Shown here in pieces: positions 7,423 to 16,212 of a stretch of DNA of 64,000 nucleotides. Both the position numbers and the translations under genes were made by a program. This DNA comes from Syntrophobacterales bacterium (GTDB lineage Bacteria > Desulfobacterota > Syntrophia > Syntrophales > UBA5619), in contig JAHYJE010000006.1 of the NCBI GenBank assembly GCA_019429105.1, positions 29,770 through 93,769 on the forward strand, written 5' to 3'. The stretch's first letter is position 1, and the number at the start of each line of letters is the position of its first letter. The notes under the pieces are model-generated. The model saw only the letters and a program-made list of their open reading frames with translations. It was not told the origin of the DNA and ran no database searches.

Positions 7423-9066
7423 TTAAAATTTGAAATTTCCAAATTTTGATTCATCTATCGGTTTAAGCAGAGAAACTTCGAAAGCCGTCGCCAAGGCATT
7501 TCGACATTCCTTCAAAGGAAGCGTGCCATCCTGAAAAAGTCTGGCTTCGAGAAAAAAAGGGTGGGCCTCATTGGAGTATTTATCGACCATCATCTGTTCG
7601 AATTTACCTGCATCTTCTTCATCCATCTCCCGACCGTCTTTCCTTGCATTGACGCGTTCGAGACTTGTCAGGATGGAACCGGCGGTACGACCGGACATAA
7701 CTGACGTTCTTGCTCTCATGGTGTGAAAAATAAACCGGGGATCATACGCCCTGCCACACATGCCGTAATTGGCGGCGCCATGATCGGGACCGATCACCCA
7801 TTGAATCTTGGGAACGTTGGCACAGGCGCATGCCCGCACCATATCAGAGCCATACTTTCCGATCCCCGCATATTCCTGCTGGCTACCCACCATGTAACCC
7901 GGGGATGCCTGTATATAGAGAATCGGTATCTTTTGGGTGGAACAGCGAACGACCCATTCGGCAGCCTTGCGGGCGGATTCCGCAAAGATAACGCCATTGG
8001 CGTTGCTGGCGACGATCCCAACGGGCAGTCCTTTGAGATATATACGTCCACAGATAATGTTATCGCCACGCCCGGGAGCGTACTCCTTCTTGTACTCGCT
8101 GAAATAGCTGTCATCTGCGATAGAAACGATAACCTCCCGCGCATTGATTCCCCGGTACGTATCTTTGGGCAGGATTTCATAGAGCCTCTCGATGGGAACC
8201 TTAGGTTCATTTATTTCCCTTCTCTCGATCCATAATTTCTGTTTCGGTTCTTGAGAAAGCAACTCCCTGAGTTTCTCGATTCCCTCGTCCTGGGTGCGCA
8301 CAAAATGATCGGCCCCTCCGGAGATGCCGGTATGAACCTTTGCGCCCCCGAGATCTTCCATAGACACGATTTCGCCTATAGCTGATTTGACCATCGGCGG
8401 CCCCCCCAGAAAAGCATGGGACATCTGGTCAATCATAATGGATTCGCAGGCAAGATAAACGATATATGCGCCGCCGGCAGTATTGCCGCCCGTGCTGAGA
8501 GTGTACTGTTTCAGCCCTTTGGCGGACATCCTGCTCATATTGAAGAAAATCCTGCCAAATTGCCCTTTCCCCGGGAAAACTCTTGCCTGCATCGGCAGAA
8601 AGCCCCCCGCAGAATCTGCAATGTAAACACAGGGTATTCCGGCTTCATCGGCTATATCCTGGGCCCGCAGATGCTTTTTGGCAGTGATAGGATAATAGGC
8701 GCCGGCCTTTACCCTGCTGTCATTGGCAATGACCATCACCCAGTTGCCGTGAACCTTGCCCAGACCTGTTACCACCCCGGCAGCAGGAACATCCCTTGCC
8801 GTCTCATAATTAATGCCGAAGCCTGCGCCTCTGCTCAGTTCCATGAATTGAGTCCCCGGATCGATCAGTTGCTCTATGAGCTGCCTCACTGGCTTCTTTC
8901 CCTGTTTCACAAGACGGTCGATCTGTTCCTGCCCCCCCGGGTTACGCGCAATCTCCCACATGGCATAGAGTTTCTCTTCTTCCGCCAGCCAGTGATCCCG
9001 ATTCTCCAGAAAAGCCATCTCCTTCTTTTGCGCGCGCATTGTCTGCCTGTCATTATTGTCAGCCAA
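7423..9066 (-). CDS. Acyl-CoA carboxylase carboxyltransferase subunit
   Basis: About 547-aa biotin-dependent carboxyltransferase of the methylcrotonyl/propionyl-CoA carboxylase beta type, with the two crotonase-like halves: acyl-CoA side with GVVTGLGKVHG, STGGNTAGGAYIVY and FLGGPPMVKSAIGE; carboxybiotin side with GIVASNANGVIFAESARKAAEWV, YMVGSQQEYAGIGKYGSDMV and GAANYGMCGRAYDPRF. TTG at 9066 is chosen because AAAGGA lies 9 nt upstream; ATG at 9039 is the alternative. No biotin carboxylase or biotin carrier gene is in the window, so it could also be the alpha subunit of a decarboxylase (glutaconyl-CoA decarboxylase type). Last gene of the TRAP/acyl-CoA operon, suggesting it acts on the imported acid after CoA activation. 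Confidence 0.85.
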   Translation of the reverse strand: MADNNDRQTMRAQKKEMAFLENRDHWLAEEEKLYAMWEIARNPGGQEQIDRLVKQGKKPVRQLIEQLIDPGTQFMELSRGAGFGINYETARDVPAAGVVTGLGKVHGNWVMVIANDSRVKAGAYYPITAKKHLRAQDIADEAGIPCVYIADSAGGFLPMQARVFPGKGQFGRIFFNMSRMSAKGLKQYTLSTGGNTAGGAYIVYLACESIMIDQMSHAFLGGPPMVKSAIGEIVSMEDLGGAKVHTGISGGADHFVRTQDEGIEKLRELLSQEPKQKLWIERREINEPKVPIERLYEILPKDTYRGINAREVIVSIADDSYFSEYKKEYAPGRGDNIICGRIYLKGLPVGIVASNANGVIFAESARKAAEWVVRCSTQKIPILYIQASPGYMVGSQQEYAGIGKYGSDMVRACACANVPKIQWVIGPDHGAANYGMCGRAYDPRFIFHTMRARTSVMSGRTAGSILTSLERVNARKDGREMDEEDAGKFEQMMVDKYSNEAHPFFLEARLFQDGTLPLKECRNALATAFEVSLLKPIDESKFGNFKF

Positions 9067-9130
9067 ATCCCAGCATCCTTTCTTCAATCAAGAAATAAAC
9101 AAGATGTTTTCCCGTTTCGAGCATTGCAGA

Positions 9131-9592
9131 TTAGGGTTTTTTCCCGCACAATACCTTAATAATGCAGGTAACGAGAAGTTCCCCTTTCTGATTTCTTATC
9201 GCATGTTTCGTGTTCAGGACGCCCCGCGTCTTGTCTTTCTCCGTTATATCAATGACCTCCACTTCACAGTATATAGTATCGCCGATCCTCGTTGGCGCGG
9301 TAAAACGCACCTTGTCCATCCCGTAGAACGCTATAAACGACTCCGGCAGATAACCCGAATATGGTCCCAGACGAAACGGCAGCGCCATGCCAATGCTCAG
9401 GGTAAGCATTCCATGGGCAACCCTCTCCCGGAACGGCCCTCTTCCCGCATAAGTCATATCGGTATGGAGCGGATGCCAATCGCCGGTTATTCCGGCGAAA
9501 TTGACAATATCGGTTTCGGTTACAGTGCGACCGGGCGAAACCATCTTTTCGCCAACGGAATAGTCCTCAAGATACCGGTACTCTTTGCCCAT
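9131..9592 (-). CDS. MaoC-like (R)-enoyl-CoA hydratase
   Basis: 153-aa hot-dog fold protein. The catalytic Asp/His pair is in ITGDWHPLHTD, followed by RVAHGMLTLS and the hydratase-type strand KVRFTAPTRIGDTI. Family members hydrate 2-enoyl-CoA. It has a good ribosome-binding site (GGGAGGGG before ATG). Together with the crotonase and acyl-CoA ligase upstream it fits beta-oxidation-like handling of a carboxylic acid. The exact substrate is unknown. Confidence 0.88.
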   Translation of the reverse strand: MGKEYRYLEDYSVGEKMVSPGRTVTETDIVNFAGITGDWHPLHTDMTYAGRGPFRERVAHGMLTLSIGMALPFRLGPYSGYLPESFIAFYGMDKVRFTAPTRIGDTIYCEVEVIDITEKDKTRGVLNTKHAIRNQKGELLVTCIIKVLCGKKP

Positions 9593-9697
9593 TCAGCCCC
9601 TCCCTTTTTTATAACCCTTACATTCCGTTTCTCCGCCATTTGCCACAGACACTTCCTAAATGGAAACAAAAAAACAAAATGGGCGGCTACCGTCGGA

Positions 9698-11314
9698 TTA
9701 CAGTTCCTTGAGCTTGTTTTTCATGATCTTCCCGGTTTTGGTCATGGGCATCTCTTCAAGAAACTGTATGGCCCGCGGATAAGCATGGGCTTCGAGTTTT
9801 CCCTTCACATGTTCGCGAATGCTTTCCTCCAGTGCCAAGTCCGCCTTGAAACCCGGGTGGGGAACAATAAAGGCCTTGACTATCTGTCCCCTCACCGGAT
9901 CCGGAACCCCCAGGACGCAAACCATGGCCACTGCCTTATGTGTCATCAGGCATTCCTCAATCTCTCCCGGTCCGATTCTATATCCGCCGCTTTCGATAAG
10001 ATCGTCGGCCCGGCCGGCAAACCAAAAATAGCCGTCTTGGTCTTTCCGCCCCAGATCGCCGGTTTTCAGCCATTTCCCGGCGAATTTTTCCCTCGTTGCT
10101 TCAGGATTGTTCCAATATTCGAGGAACATAACGGGGTCGGGACATCTGACGGCAATTTCTCCCACTTCCCCGACGGCTGCCCTCCTTCCCGCTGCATCGA
10201 GAATTTCCACATGATGACCGGGCACAGCCTTTCCGATCGATCCTTTGACAATCGGCATCACTCCGGAGCAGAAACCAACGACCAGATCGCATTCGGTCTG
10301 TCCATAATGCTCGTTGAGCTCCACGCCCAGGTTTTCCGCACTCCACCGGTACAACTCCTCGCCCATTGTTTCGCCGCCGGCAGTAACCGATCGCAGGCGT
10401 ATGTTGTACCTTTCGCGCACATTTTTTACCTTGTTCATCATCATCCGGAGAACCGTGGGGACAACCATCAGATTTCGCACCGAATATTTTTCCATGATGG
10501 AAAAAACCCTTTCCGGGTCGAACTTGGCGGGGCGGAAAGCCAGCACAGGCACGCCGTGATGCAGGGAGGGAAATAGCGCGTCAAACGATCCGCCGATGTA
10601 TGCCCAGTCCAGTGGCGTATACAGAAGATCGCCGTTCTGTGGAAAGAGATTGTGGTAAAATTCGAATCCGGGCAGGATCCCGAGAAGCAGACGGTGAGCA
10701 TGCAGAGTTCCCTTGGGTTGCCCCGTGGTCCCTGATGTATAAATGATAAGGGCCGGATCATCGGGACGAGTTATTTCCGGGGTAAAATCATCGGTTTCTG
10801 CCTTTAAGCTTCCCCAGAAATTCAGTACGCCTTCGCCGCCGCCTTCTTCACCCACAACAATGACCAGCTTCAATTCCTTCAAACCGTCTCTGATTTCCCG
10901 GATCTTTGCCAAATTTTCGCTGTTCGTTATCAATACCCTGGTTGCGCTGTCCCGGAGTCGGTACTCGATGGCCATCTGGCCAAAAAGCGTCAACAACGGC
11001 AAGGCAATGCCCCCAAGTTTGTAAACAGCGACATGGGAAATCAGTGTTTCCGGACACTGGGGAAGCAAAATCCCCACCCGGTCGCCTTTTTCCAGACCTT
11101 TTGCCTTTAAAACATTGGCCAATCTATTAGACAGTGATTTAATATCCTGGAATGAATATCGCCGCTCTTTCTCTTCGGGATCAACATATATGAGGGCAAG
11201 CCGCTCGGGACCATCCGCCCATTTATCGCAGACATCCACGCCGATATTATATGTTTCGGGAATATTCCATCTGAAATTTCGGCACAGATCGTCGTATGTC
11301 CTGCCTTCAAGCAT
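9698..11314 (-). CDS. AMP-forming acyl-CoA synthetase
   Basis: 538-aa adenylate-forming ligase that activates a carboxylic acid to its CoA thioester. Core motifs: P-loop-like IIYTSGTTGQPKGTLHAH, NEHYGQTECD, KTGDLGRKDQDGYFWFAGRADD-LIESGGYRIGP, and the C-terminal catalytic lysine in MTKTGKIMKNKL. The sequence resembles the medium-chain/acetyl-CoA synthetase-like (MACS) group. ATG at 11314 is preferred over GTG at 11323 because GAGG lies 8 nt upstream. Sits between crotonase and MaoC genes; likely substrate is the acid imported by the TRAP system. Confidence 0.9.
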   Translation of the reverse strand: MLEGRTYDDLCRNFRWNIPETYNIGVDVCDKWADGPERLALIYVDPEEKERRYSFQDIKSLSNRLANVLKAKGLEKGDRVGILLPQCPETLISHVAVYKLGGIALPLLTLFGQMAIEYRLRDSATRVLITNSENLAKIREIRDGLKELKLVIVVGEEGGGEGVLNFWGSLKAETDDFTPEITRPDDPALIIYTSGTTGQPKGTLHAHRLLLGILPGFEFYHNLFPQNGDLLYTPLDWAYIGGSFDALFPSLHHGVPVLAFRPAKFDPERVFSIMEKYSVRNLMVVPTVLRMMMNKVKNVRERYNIRLRSVTAGGETMGEELYRWSAENLGVELNEHYGQTECDLVVGFCSGVMPIVKGSIGKAVPGHHVEILDAAGRRAAVGEVGEIAVRCPDPVMFLEYWNNPEATREKFAGKWLKTGDLGRKDQDGYFWFAGRADDLIESGGYRIGPGEIEECLMTHKAVAMVCVLGVPDPVRGQIVKAFIVPHPGFKADLALEESIREHVKGKLEAHAYPRAIQFLEEMPMTKTGKIMKNKLKEL

Positions 11315-11339
11315 TGGCGCCACCTCATTGAAAACTGGG

Positions 11340-12116
11340 TTAATGTTTTTTTGCCTTCATGTTTTCCAATTTCTTTGCGACAAAAATCTTTTGTTCATTG
11401 GCATTGATGCAACTGTGTAAATGAGCGGCTTCCAGCTCCAGAATCTGTTCAAAGCTCGAATGCATACCCTGGTCGATGGCGATGCGGGACAATTTCATTG
11501 ACAGAGCGGAGCGGCAGTTGATCAGCCGGCAAATATCGAATGCATGCCTCAAAAGCCCCTCGCGTTTTACGACGCTGTTGACAAGTCCAATGGCAAGAGC
11601 CTCCGCCGCATCCACAAGTCTGCCGGTAAAAATCAGTTCCTTGGCTTTTCCCAGGCCAACAATCTGGGTAATCAACTTGGTGCCGGCAGTGGTAACCGTG
11701 AGCCCCACCCCCGTTTCAGGAAATCCGAAAAAGGCATCGTCCGAGGCGACACGAATATCGCAACTCAGGGCAAATTCAAGACCGCCGCCGACTGCATAGC
11801 CATTGATTGCGCCAATCAATGGTTTCCCCATCCCGAGAACCACCCTCTGAACATCCTGCAATGCATCGATCTCCTCAGCCCATTGTTCAAAGCTTTTTCC
11901 TGAAGATGTCTCTTTCAGATCTTCGCCTGCGCAAAATGATTTCCCGGCGCCGGTCAGTATTACGGAGCGAACATCCTTGTCCTGCTGAGCGCTCTGCAAA
12001 TGCCGTATTAGTCCCTTCAGGAGCGCTTCGTTGATTGCATTGAGGCGGCGCGGTCTATTGAATGTAATGATTCCCACGTTTTCTTTTTTTTCATAAAGAA
12101 CAGCTTGATTTTCCAT
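11340..12116 (-). CDS. Enoyl-CoA hydratase/isomerase (crotonase family)
   Basis: 258-aa crotonase. Oxyanion-hole regions GAGKSFCAGEDLKE and the GAINGYAVGGGLEFALSCDIRVASDDAFFGFPETGVGL segment are typical. The second catalytic glutamate position reads FPETGVGL (Glu present), consistent with hydratase activity, but crotonases have many reactions. An AAAGGA site precedes the ATG. Co-transcribed with dctPQM upstream and the ligase downstream. Confidence 0.9.
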   Translation of the reverse strand: MENQAVLYEKKENVGIITFNRPRRLNAINEALLKGLIRHLQSAQQDKDVRSVILTGAGKSFCAGEDLKETSSGKSFEQWAEEIDALQDVQRVVLGMGKPLIGAINGYAVGGGLEFALSCDIRVASDDAFFGFPETGVGLTVTTAGTKLITQIVGLGKAKELIFTGRLVDAAEALAIGLVNSVVKREGLLRHAFDICRLINCRSALSMKLSRIAIDQGMHSSFEQILELEAAHLHSCINANEQKIFVAKKLENMKAKKH

Positions 12117-12140
12117 TAAATGGTTCCTTTCCTGTCGGGC

Positions 12141-13442
12141 TTATTTTATAAAAATGTTTACCAGAACCAATGCAAATTCGGGAACGTAGGTAACTGCCAG
12201 GATTATCGGCAGCGCTCCAAAAATCATGAAACAGGCAGCTGGTTTTATATATTCATGCAACGGCACATTGCCGCCGATCAACCCCGCCAGATAGAGCATG
12301 GGGGCACAGGGAGGGGTTATGTTCCCCAGGGATAAATTGGTGACGGAAATTGCCGCAAAATGGATTGGATCTATTCCCGCTGATTTGGCAATCGGAAGCA
12401 GGATGGCCGCGGCAAGAATATTGCCGGAAATGTCGTCCACCAGCATGCCCATCAGCAGCAAAATGACATTCAACATCAGAAGTATCATCCATTTGTCTGT
12501 TGTAACACTGAAAATCAACTCGGTGAGCTGCTGTGGAATCTGGTAGGTAACCATGATTCTGCTGACCATAAGAATAAAGAATAACAGAACCATGACCACG
12601 CCCGATGTCACCATTGAACTCTTGATATTGGCCGCCACGCCTTTCAGGGTCATGGTCCGGTAGAAGAAAAAACCTACCAGTACTGCATAGACTGCCGACA
12701 TGCCGGCTGCTTCGGTGGGTGTAAAGACCCCGCCGTAGATGCCGCCGAGCACCAGGACGGGCATGAACAGCGACAGGCTCGCATGCCGGGTGGATCGCCC
12801 GATCTCTATTGCCGTCTGCCTCATGCCCATCTTTTCAGCCACCTTCAGCGTCTTCATACGCCGGCTCAATACGAGGTTGACCACACAGTAGGCAATCATC
12901 ATTAAAATTCCCGGTATCAATGTGCTTAAGAACGCGGCAAGGATGGATATCTGGGCCGTCATTGCAAAGACGATCATCGGAATGCTGGGGGGAATCAGCA
13001 AGGAAAGCATGGAAGAGGCCGCCACCAGTCCGGTTGAATAGCCTCTTGAGTAACCGTTATTGACCATTTCCGGTATCATGACTGAGCCGATGGCGGCAAT
13101 AGCCGCGGATGCCGACCCCGAAATGGCGCCGAAAATGGCGCATGACACCACGCACACCATCCCCATCCCCCCTTTGATCCGCCCCAGAAAAGACATGGCA
13201 AAGGAGATAAGACGCCGGGAAATATCAGCGTCCCTCATCAGCCCGCCCGCCATGATAAAAAGGGGAAGTGCCAGCAGCGTATAGGATTCAAGGTTGCGAA
13301 AAGCCGAGGGTATGGCAAACCGCGGATCGAGGCCAGCAATGGCCATTATGGCAAATCCACCCAGACCGAATGCAAAACCCACAGGCACCCCGAGCAACAT
13401 GATCAGAACAGCTAAAACCATTATGGCGATAACTACAGTCAT
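12141..13442 (-). CDS. dctM: TRAP transporter large permease DctM
   Basis: 433-aa integral membrane protein with about 12 hydrophobic segments and DctM signatures such as PLFIMAGGLM, SGSASAAIAAIGSVMIPEM and the repeated SLLIPPSIPMIVFA / LGNITPPCAPMLYLAG motifs of the two scoops. It uses the sodium gradient to import organic acids delivered by DctP. Its ATG overlaps the dctQ stop (ATGA). Operon order dctP-dctQ-dctM is the usual one. Confidence 0.94.
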   Translation of the reverse strand: MTVVIAIMVLAVLIMLLGVPVGFAFGLGGFAIMAIAGLDPRFAIPSAFRNLESYTLLALPLFIMAGGLMRDADISRRLISFAMSFLGRIKGGMGMVCVVSCAIFGAISGSASAAIAAIGSVMIPEMVNNGYSRGYSTGLVAASSMLSLLIPPSIPMIVFAMTAQISILAAFLSTLIPGILMMIAYCVVNLVLSRRMKTLKVAEKMGMRQTAIEIGRSTRHASLSLFMPVLVLGGIYGGVFTPTEAAGMSAVYAVLVGFFFYRTMTLKGVAANIKSSMVTSGVVMVLLFFILMVSRIMVTYQIPQQLTELIFSVTTDKWMILLMLNVILLLMGMLVDDISGNILAAAILLPIAKSAGIDPIHFAAISVTNLSLGNITPPCAPMLYLAGLIGGNVPLHEYIKPAACFMIFGALPIILAVTYVPEFALVLVNIFIK

Positions 13443-13975
13443 AGCACACCTCCGGGCGTGGCTTCAAAGCCGTGGATTGCGGTGCCTGAATGTTTGATTA
13501 CATTGGCAAAACTGTATATGGTCATGAAGAAGGCGCCGAAAAGCATGCTGCCGACGCTGTATATCCGCGGCCACCACAGACCGGGGGTCTTTTCTCCGCT
13601 GCCATATATCCAAAGACAATATTTAGCGGAATGGTAGAGAAACAGAAGGCAAACCAAGAGGCTCAGTCCCCAGGTGATTGATTTTATTACCGCACGGGAG
13701 CGATCCGAGTGAAACAGCAGACCCGCCATATCGCCTTGTACATGAACATCCCCTTTTGTTCCAAGGATTGCACCGAGAAAATAGACCCACACGGCAATTA
13801 ATCTGGAAAGTTCCTCCAGACCGAAAAGCGGCGCCTTGAAAATGTATCGCAGAACAACCTGCAGCACAACTGTCAAAGTGACCATCACCCCCCCCGTGAC
13901 AATGAGCCAGGTCGTGCCTTTATCAATAAAATTGTCTGCGGCCATGAACATTCGATTGATTTTCCTGATTGCCAT
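13439..13975 (-). CDS. dctQ: TRAP transporter small permease DctQ
   Basis: 178-aa membrane protein with four hydrophobic segments and the DctQ pattern around LFGLEELSRLIAVWVYFLGAILGTKGDVHVQGD. A GGAGTGA site precedes the start. It is separated from dctP by a strong hairpin (14003-14026), which would lower its expression relative to the binding protein. Confidence 0.92.
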   Translation of the reverse strand: MAIRKINRMFMAADNFIDKGTTWLIVTGGVMVTLTVVLQVVLRYIFKAPLFGLEELSRLIAVWVYFLGAILGTKGDVHVQGDMAGLLFHSDRSRAVIKSITWGLSLLVCLLFLYHSAKYCLWIYGSGEKTPGLWWPRIYSVGSMLFGAFFMTIYSFANVIKHSGTAIHGFEATPGGVL

Positions 13976-14002
13976 GATTCACTCCAATCTATGTTTGAAA
14001 AT

Positions 14003-14026
14003 AAGGGTCGGTTTGACCCGACCCTT
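14003..14026 (-). terminator. Intercistronic hairpin between dctP and dctQ
   Basis: Nine-base perfect stem AAGGGTCGG / CCGACCCTT with a 6-nt loop; on the minus strand it is followed by ATTTTC. It lies in the dctP-dctQ gap, so it probably acts as a partial terminator or as a stabilising 3' end that keeps dctP mRNA in excess. Confidence 0.65.
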
Positions 14027-14073
14027 TTGGTTGGGTACTGGCAGCCCATTTTCACTATTCGGTCGGTGAATAG

Positions 14074-15111
14074 CTAATCGGCAATTTTTGTTGCATGCGC
14101 CTTGATCTTATCCATCAAAACGGACCCCAGCAGTTCTTCCTGAATAATCGGCCAGGCTTTGGCGCGAACCAATTTTGCAGCAGTTTTCCATTCCTGATCA
14201 TTTACCTCGTACACTTTAACGCCGGCATCAGTCAGTTTTTTCTTGAATTCCATTTCATCTTTCTCTGCCGCAAGCGCCTGATCCGCCATTACCTTATCTG
14301 CCGCGCTGCTTAGTATCGCCTTGTCTTCCTTCGACAGGGAGTCCCAGAGCTTTTTGTTCATGGTCAAAAACCAATATTCAAAACAGTCGCGAGTCGCCAC
14401 CCAGTAAGACAGCGCGTCGCGCATCACATACGCCTCGACAGCCGGGCATGCGGAACGGGCATCAACAACGCCGGTCTGAAGTGCCGTAAAGGTTTCCGAG
14501 TAAGCGATCGGGGTGGAAATAAATCCCAATTTCGGCACATAAACCTCGAAAATGCGAATTGGCGGCACACGCATTTTGATGCCCGAATAGTCCTGAGGAA
14601 CCTTGGCAACCTTGGTGATGCGCTTGCTGTAGGCCATACCGTCCCAGGCGTTTAAGTAAATCCCCAATACCTTCAAGCCGATCTGGGAATAGAGGTCATC
14701 AAAGATCGGGGTAAGCCAACCATTTGACCCGATGGCCGCACGCGCCTCATCCCACGTGGAAAAAAGATACGGCATGAACATCAGGTTGGTTCTGGGATCA
14801 TAAGAGGTGGAGCCGGCGTTGAGACCGATCTCCAGCGTCCCCATGCGGTTGGCTTCAATTTGCTCCATCCAGTCGCCTAATGACCCCGATGGGAAATAGG
14901 TGATGTTAATCCTGCCGCCGGATTTATCGGACACAATCTTTGCAAACTGCTTGCTCCTGGCGGCTGCGGGATGATCTTCGGCAATTCCCTGGCTTATCTT
15001 CCATTTGTATGATTTACACTGGGCGCTGCTATCTAAAAAGAGCACCAGCGCCAGACATCCCAAGACTGATAAAACCGCGACGACCTTTTTTTGTCCAAAA
15101 AGCTTATTCAT
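14074..15111 (-). CDS. dctP: TRAP transporter substrate-binding protein DctP
   Basis: 345-aa periplasmic protein with signal peptide (KKVVAVLSVLGCLALVLFL). DctP-family features include KWKISQGIAEDHPAAARSKQFAKIVSDKSGGRI, FPSGSLGDW, and the conserved region with PPIRIFEVYVPKLGFISTPIAYSETFTALQTGVVDA; the Arg of MRVPP is the likely carboxylate contact. AAGGAGGGG precedes ATG. First structural gene of the operon downstream of the TetR gene. Substrate is probably a monocarboxylic acid, given the downstream CoA ligase. Confidence 0.92.
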   Translation of the reverse strand: MNKLFGQKKVVAVLSVLGCLALVLFLDSSAQCKSYKWKISQGIAEDHPAAARSKQFAKIVSDKSGGRINITYFPSGSLGDWMEQIEANRMGTLEIGLNAGSTSYDPRTNLMFMPYLFSTWDEARAAIGSNGWLTPIFDDLYSQIGLKVLGIYLNAWDGMAYSKRITKVAKVPQDYSGIKMRVPPIRIFEVYVPKLGFISTPIAYSETFTALQTGVVDARSACPAVEAYVMRDALSYWVATRDCFEYWFLTMNKKLWDSLSKEDKAILSSAADKVMADQALAAEKDEMEFKKKLTDAGVKVYEVNDQEWKTAAKLVRAKAWPIIQEELLGSVLMDKIKAHATKIAD

Positions 15112-15207
15112 TTTCCCCTCCTTAATTTGGTGTGAAATTTTTATTTACTTTCTGTCTCCTTTCGGATCATCACCCCCTCCCTGACGTTCCTCCCGTCAAT
15201 TTGCCGC

Positions 15208-15768
15208 TTATGACCTTGCCAAACCCTTTAGAATAAAATCTGAATAGAAATCCGCAACTGCCTCCTTGGAAAGACGCCCCGAACGATTGAACCAGGAGCA
15301 AATGGCGGTGCACATGGACAAGATGCCGTAAGAAATCACTTTTAAATCTGAAACGGAAAAAACGCCTTCGGCTATCCCTTCTTCAAGAACCCCCTGAATT
15401 TGTTTTTCATATTCATCTCGCATCTGCATAATTTCCTGGTAATTCCTGGCAGTCAGCCCCCGAAGCTCACTATCCGCAATAATCGCCTCTTTCTGCCGTT
15501 CGATATGAAAGATAATATGGCAATATATGGCTGCCTGCATTTTTTCGCGGGCGCCTTTCGCTGAAGCCAGTCGTTCCTTCAGCAAGTCCTGGAGTTCGAT
15601 CATGGTCGTTCTGAAAATATCCAATAAAATTTCTTCCTTTGTCGAATAATGATGATAGATGCTTGACTTTCGGATACCTGCTGCATTTGCGATGGCACTC
15701 ATGCTGGTTGCATAGTAGCCTTTTTTATAGAAAAGCCTTACCGCCACCTTTTTTATTTTGTCTTTCAT
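15208..15768 (-). CDS. TetR-family transcriptional regulator
   Basis: 186-aa regulator with an N-terminal helix-turn-helix (RLFYKKGYYATSMSAIANAAGIRKSSIYHHYSTKEEIL) and an all-helical ligand-binding C-terminus. The tail LSKEAVADFYSDFILKGL is typical of regulators of fatty-acid/acyl-CoA catabolism. It is encoded immediately upstream of the TRAP/acyl-CoA operon on the same strand, and probably represses it until an acyl-CoA binds. A perfect palindrome at 15954-15967 is a candidate operator. Confidence 0.9.
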   Translation of the reverse strand: MKDKIKKVAVRLFYKKGYYATSMSAIANAAGIRKSSIYHHYSTKEEILLDIFRTTMIELQDLLKERLASAKGAREKMQAAIYCHIIFHIERQKEAIIADSELRGLTARNYQEIMQMRDEYEKQIQGVLEEGIAEGVFSVSDLKVISYGILSMCTAICSWFNRSGRLSKEAVADFYSDFILKGLARS

Positions 15769-15953
15769 AATTTCACCCCGCCGCTGTTTATTTTATATTG
15801 CTGCCCCGGCTCCGCCACAAAGCCCCATCCCGCTGACTGAGAGGAACCCCGCCATTCCTCCACACATTCGAAAAAGGCGCCGACATTTTGATATTTCATA
15901 TAAATTATTTGTATAAAGCGTATTAATGTTGGTTAATTATGTGTCTTTTATCT

Positions 15954-15967
15954 ACCGACCGGTCGGT
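15954..15967. promoter_or_regulatory. Perfect palindrome, candidate TetR operator
   Basis: ACCGACCGGTCGGT is a perfect 14-bp inverted repeat, about 186 bp upstream of the tetR start and between tetR and the divergent hsp20 gene. A half-like copy (CGGTCGGT) occurs inside a small inverted repeat just after dctP at 14055-14073. Assignment to this TetR is inference. Confidence 0.55.
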
Positions 15968-16212
15968 CAGTTGATTGGAAAATATATTAATTATTTATGG
16001 CTGTCAAGAAAATTTTTAAGGCCTCGGCCTCTGGTTTCTGCAATCGGCCTTCTAATCGTCTCTTGCCAATATTTTGCTGTCAATATTTTGCTTGACGGCA
16101 TATTCATCGGTGCATATTATCTGAAAGGGCTGGGGAAAACTTTTTGGATATATCGTCTCCAAATGTTTTATCGGGAAGGGTAAGGGGGATTTAAAAAAAA
16201 CGGGAGTCCGAG

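Noticed and set aside
9056..10576. Plus-strand open frame of 506 codons over the MaoC and ligase genes
   Set aside because: Overlaps two well-supported minus-strand genes and has no recognisable domain.
15926..16183. 85-codon plus-strand frame between tetR and hsp20
   Set aside because: Hydrophobic by AT-richness, no ribosome-binding site, covers the candidate operator and promoter region.
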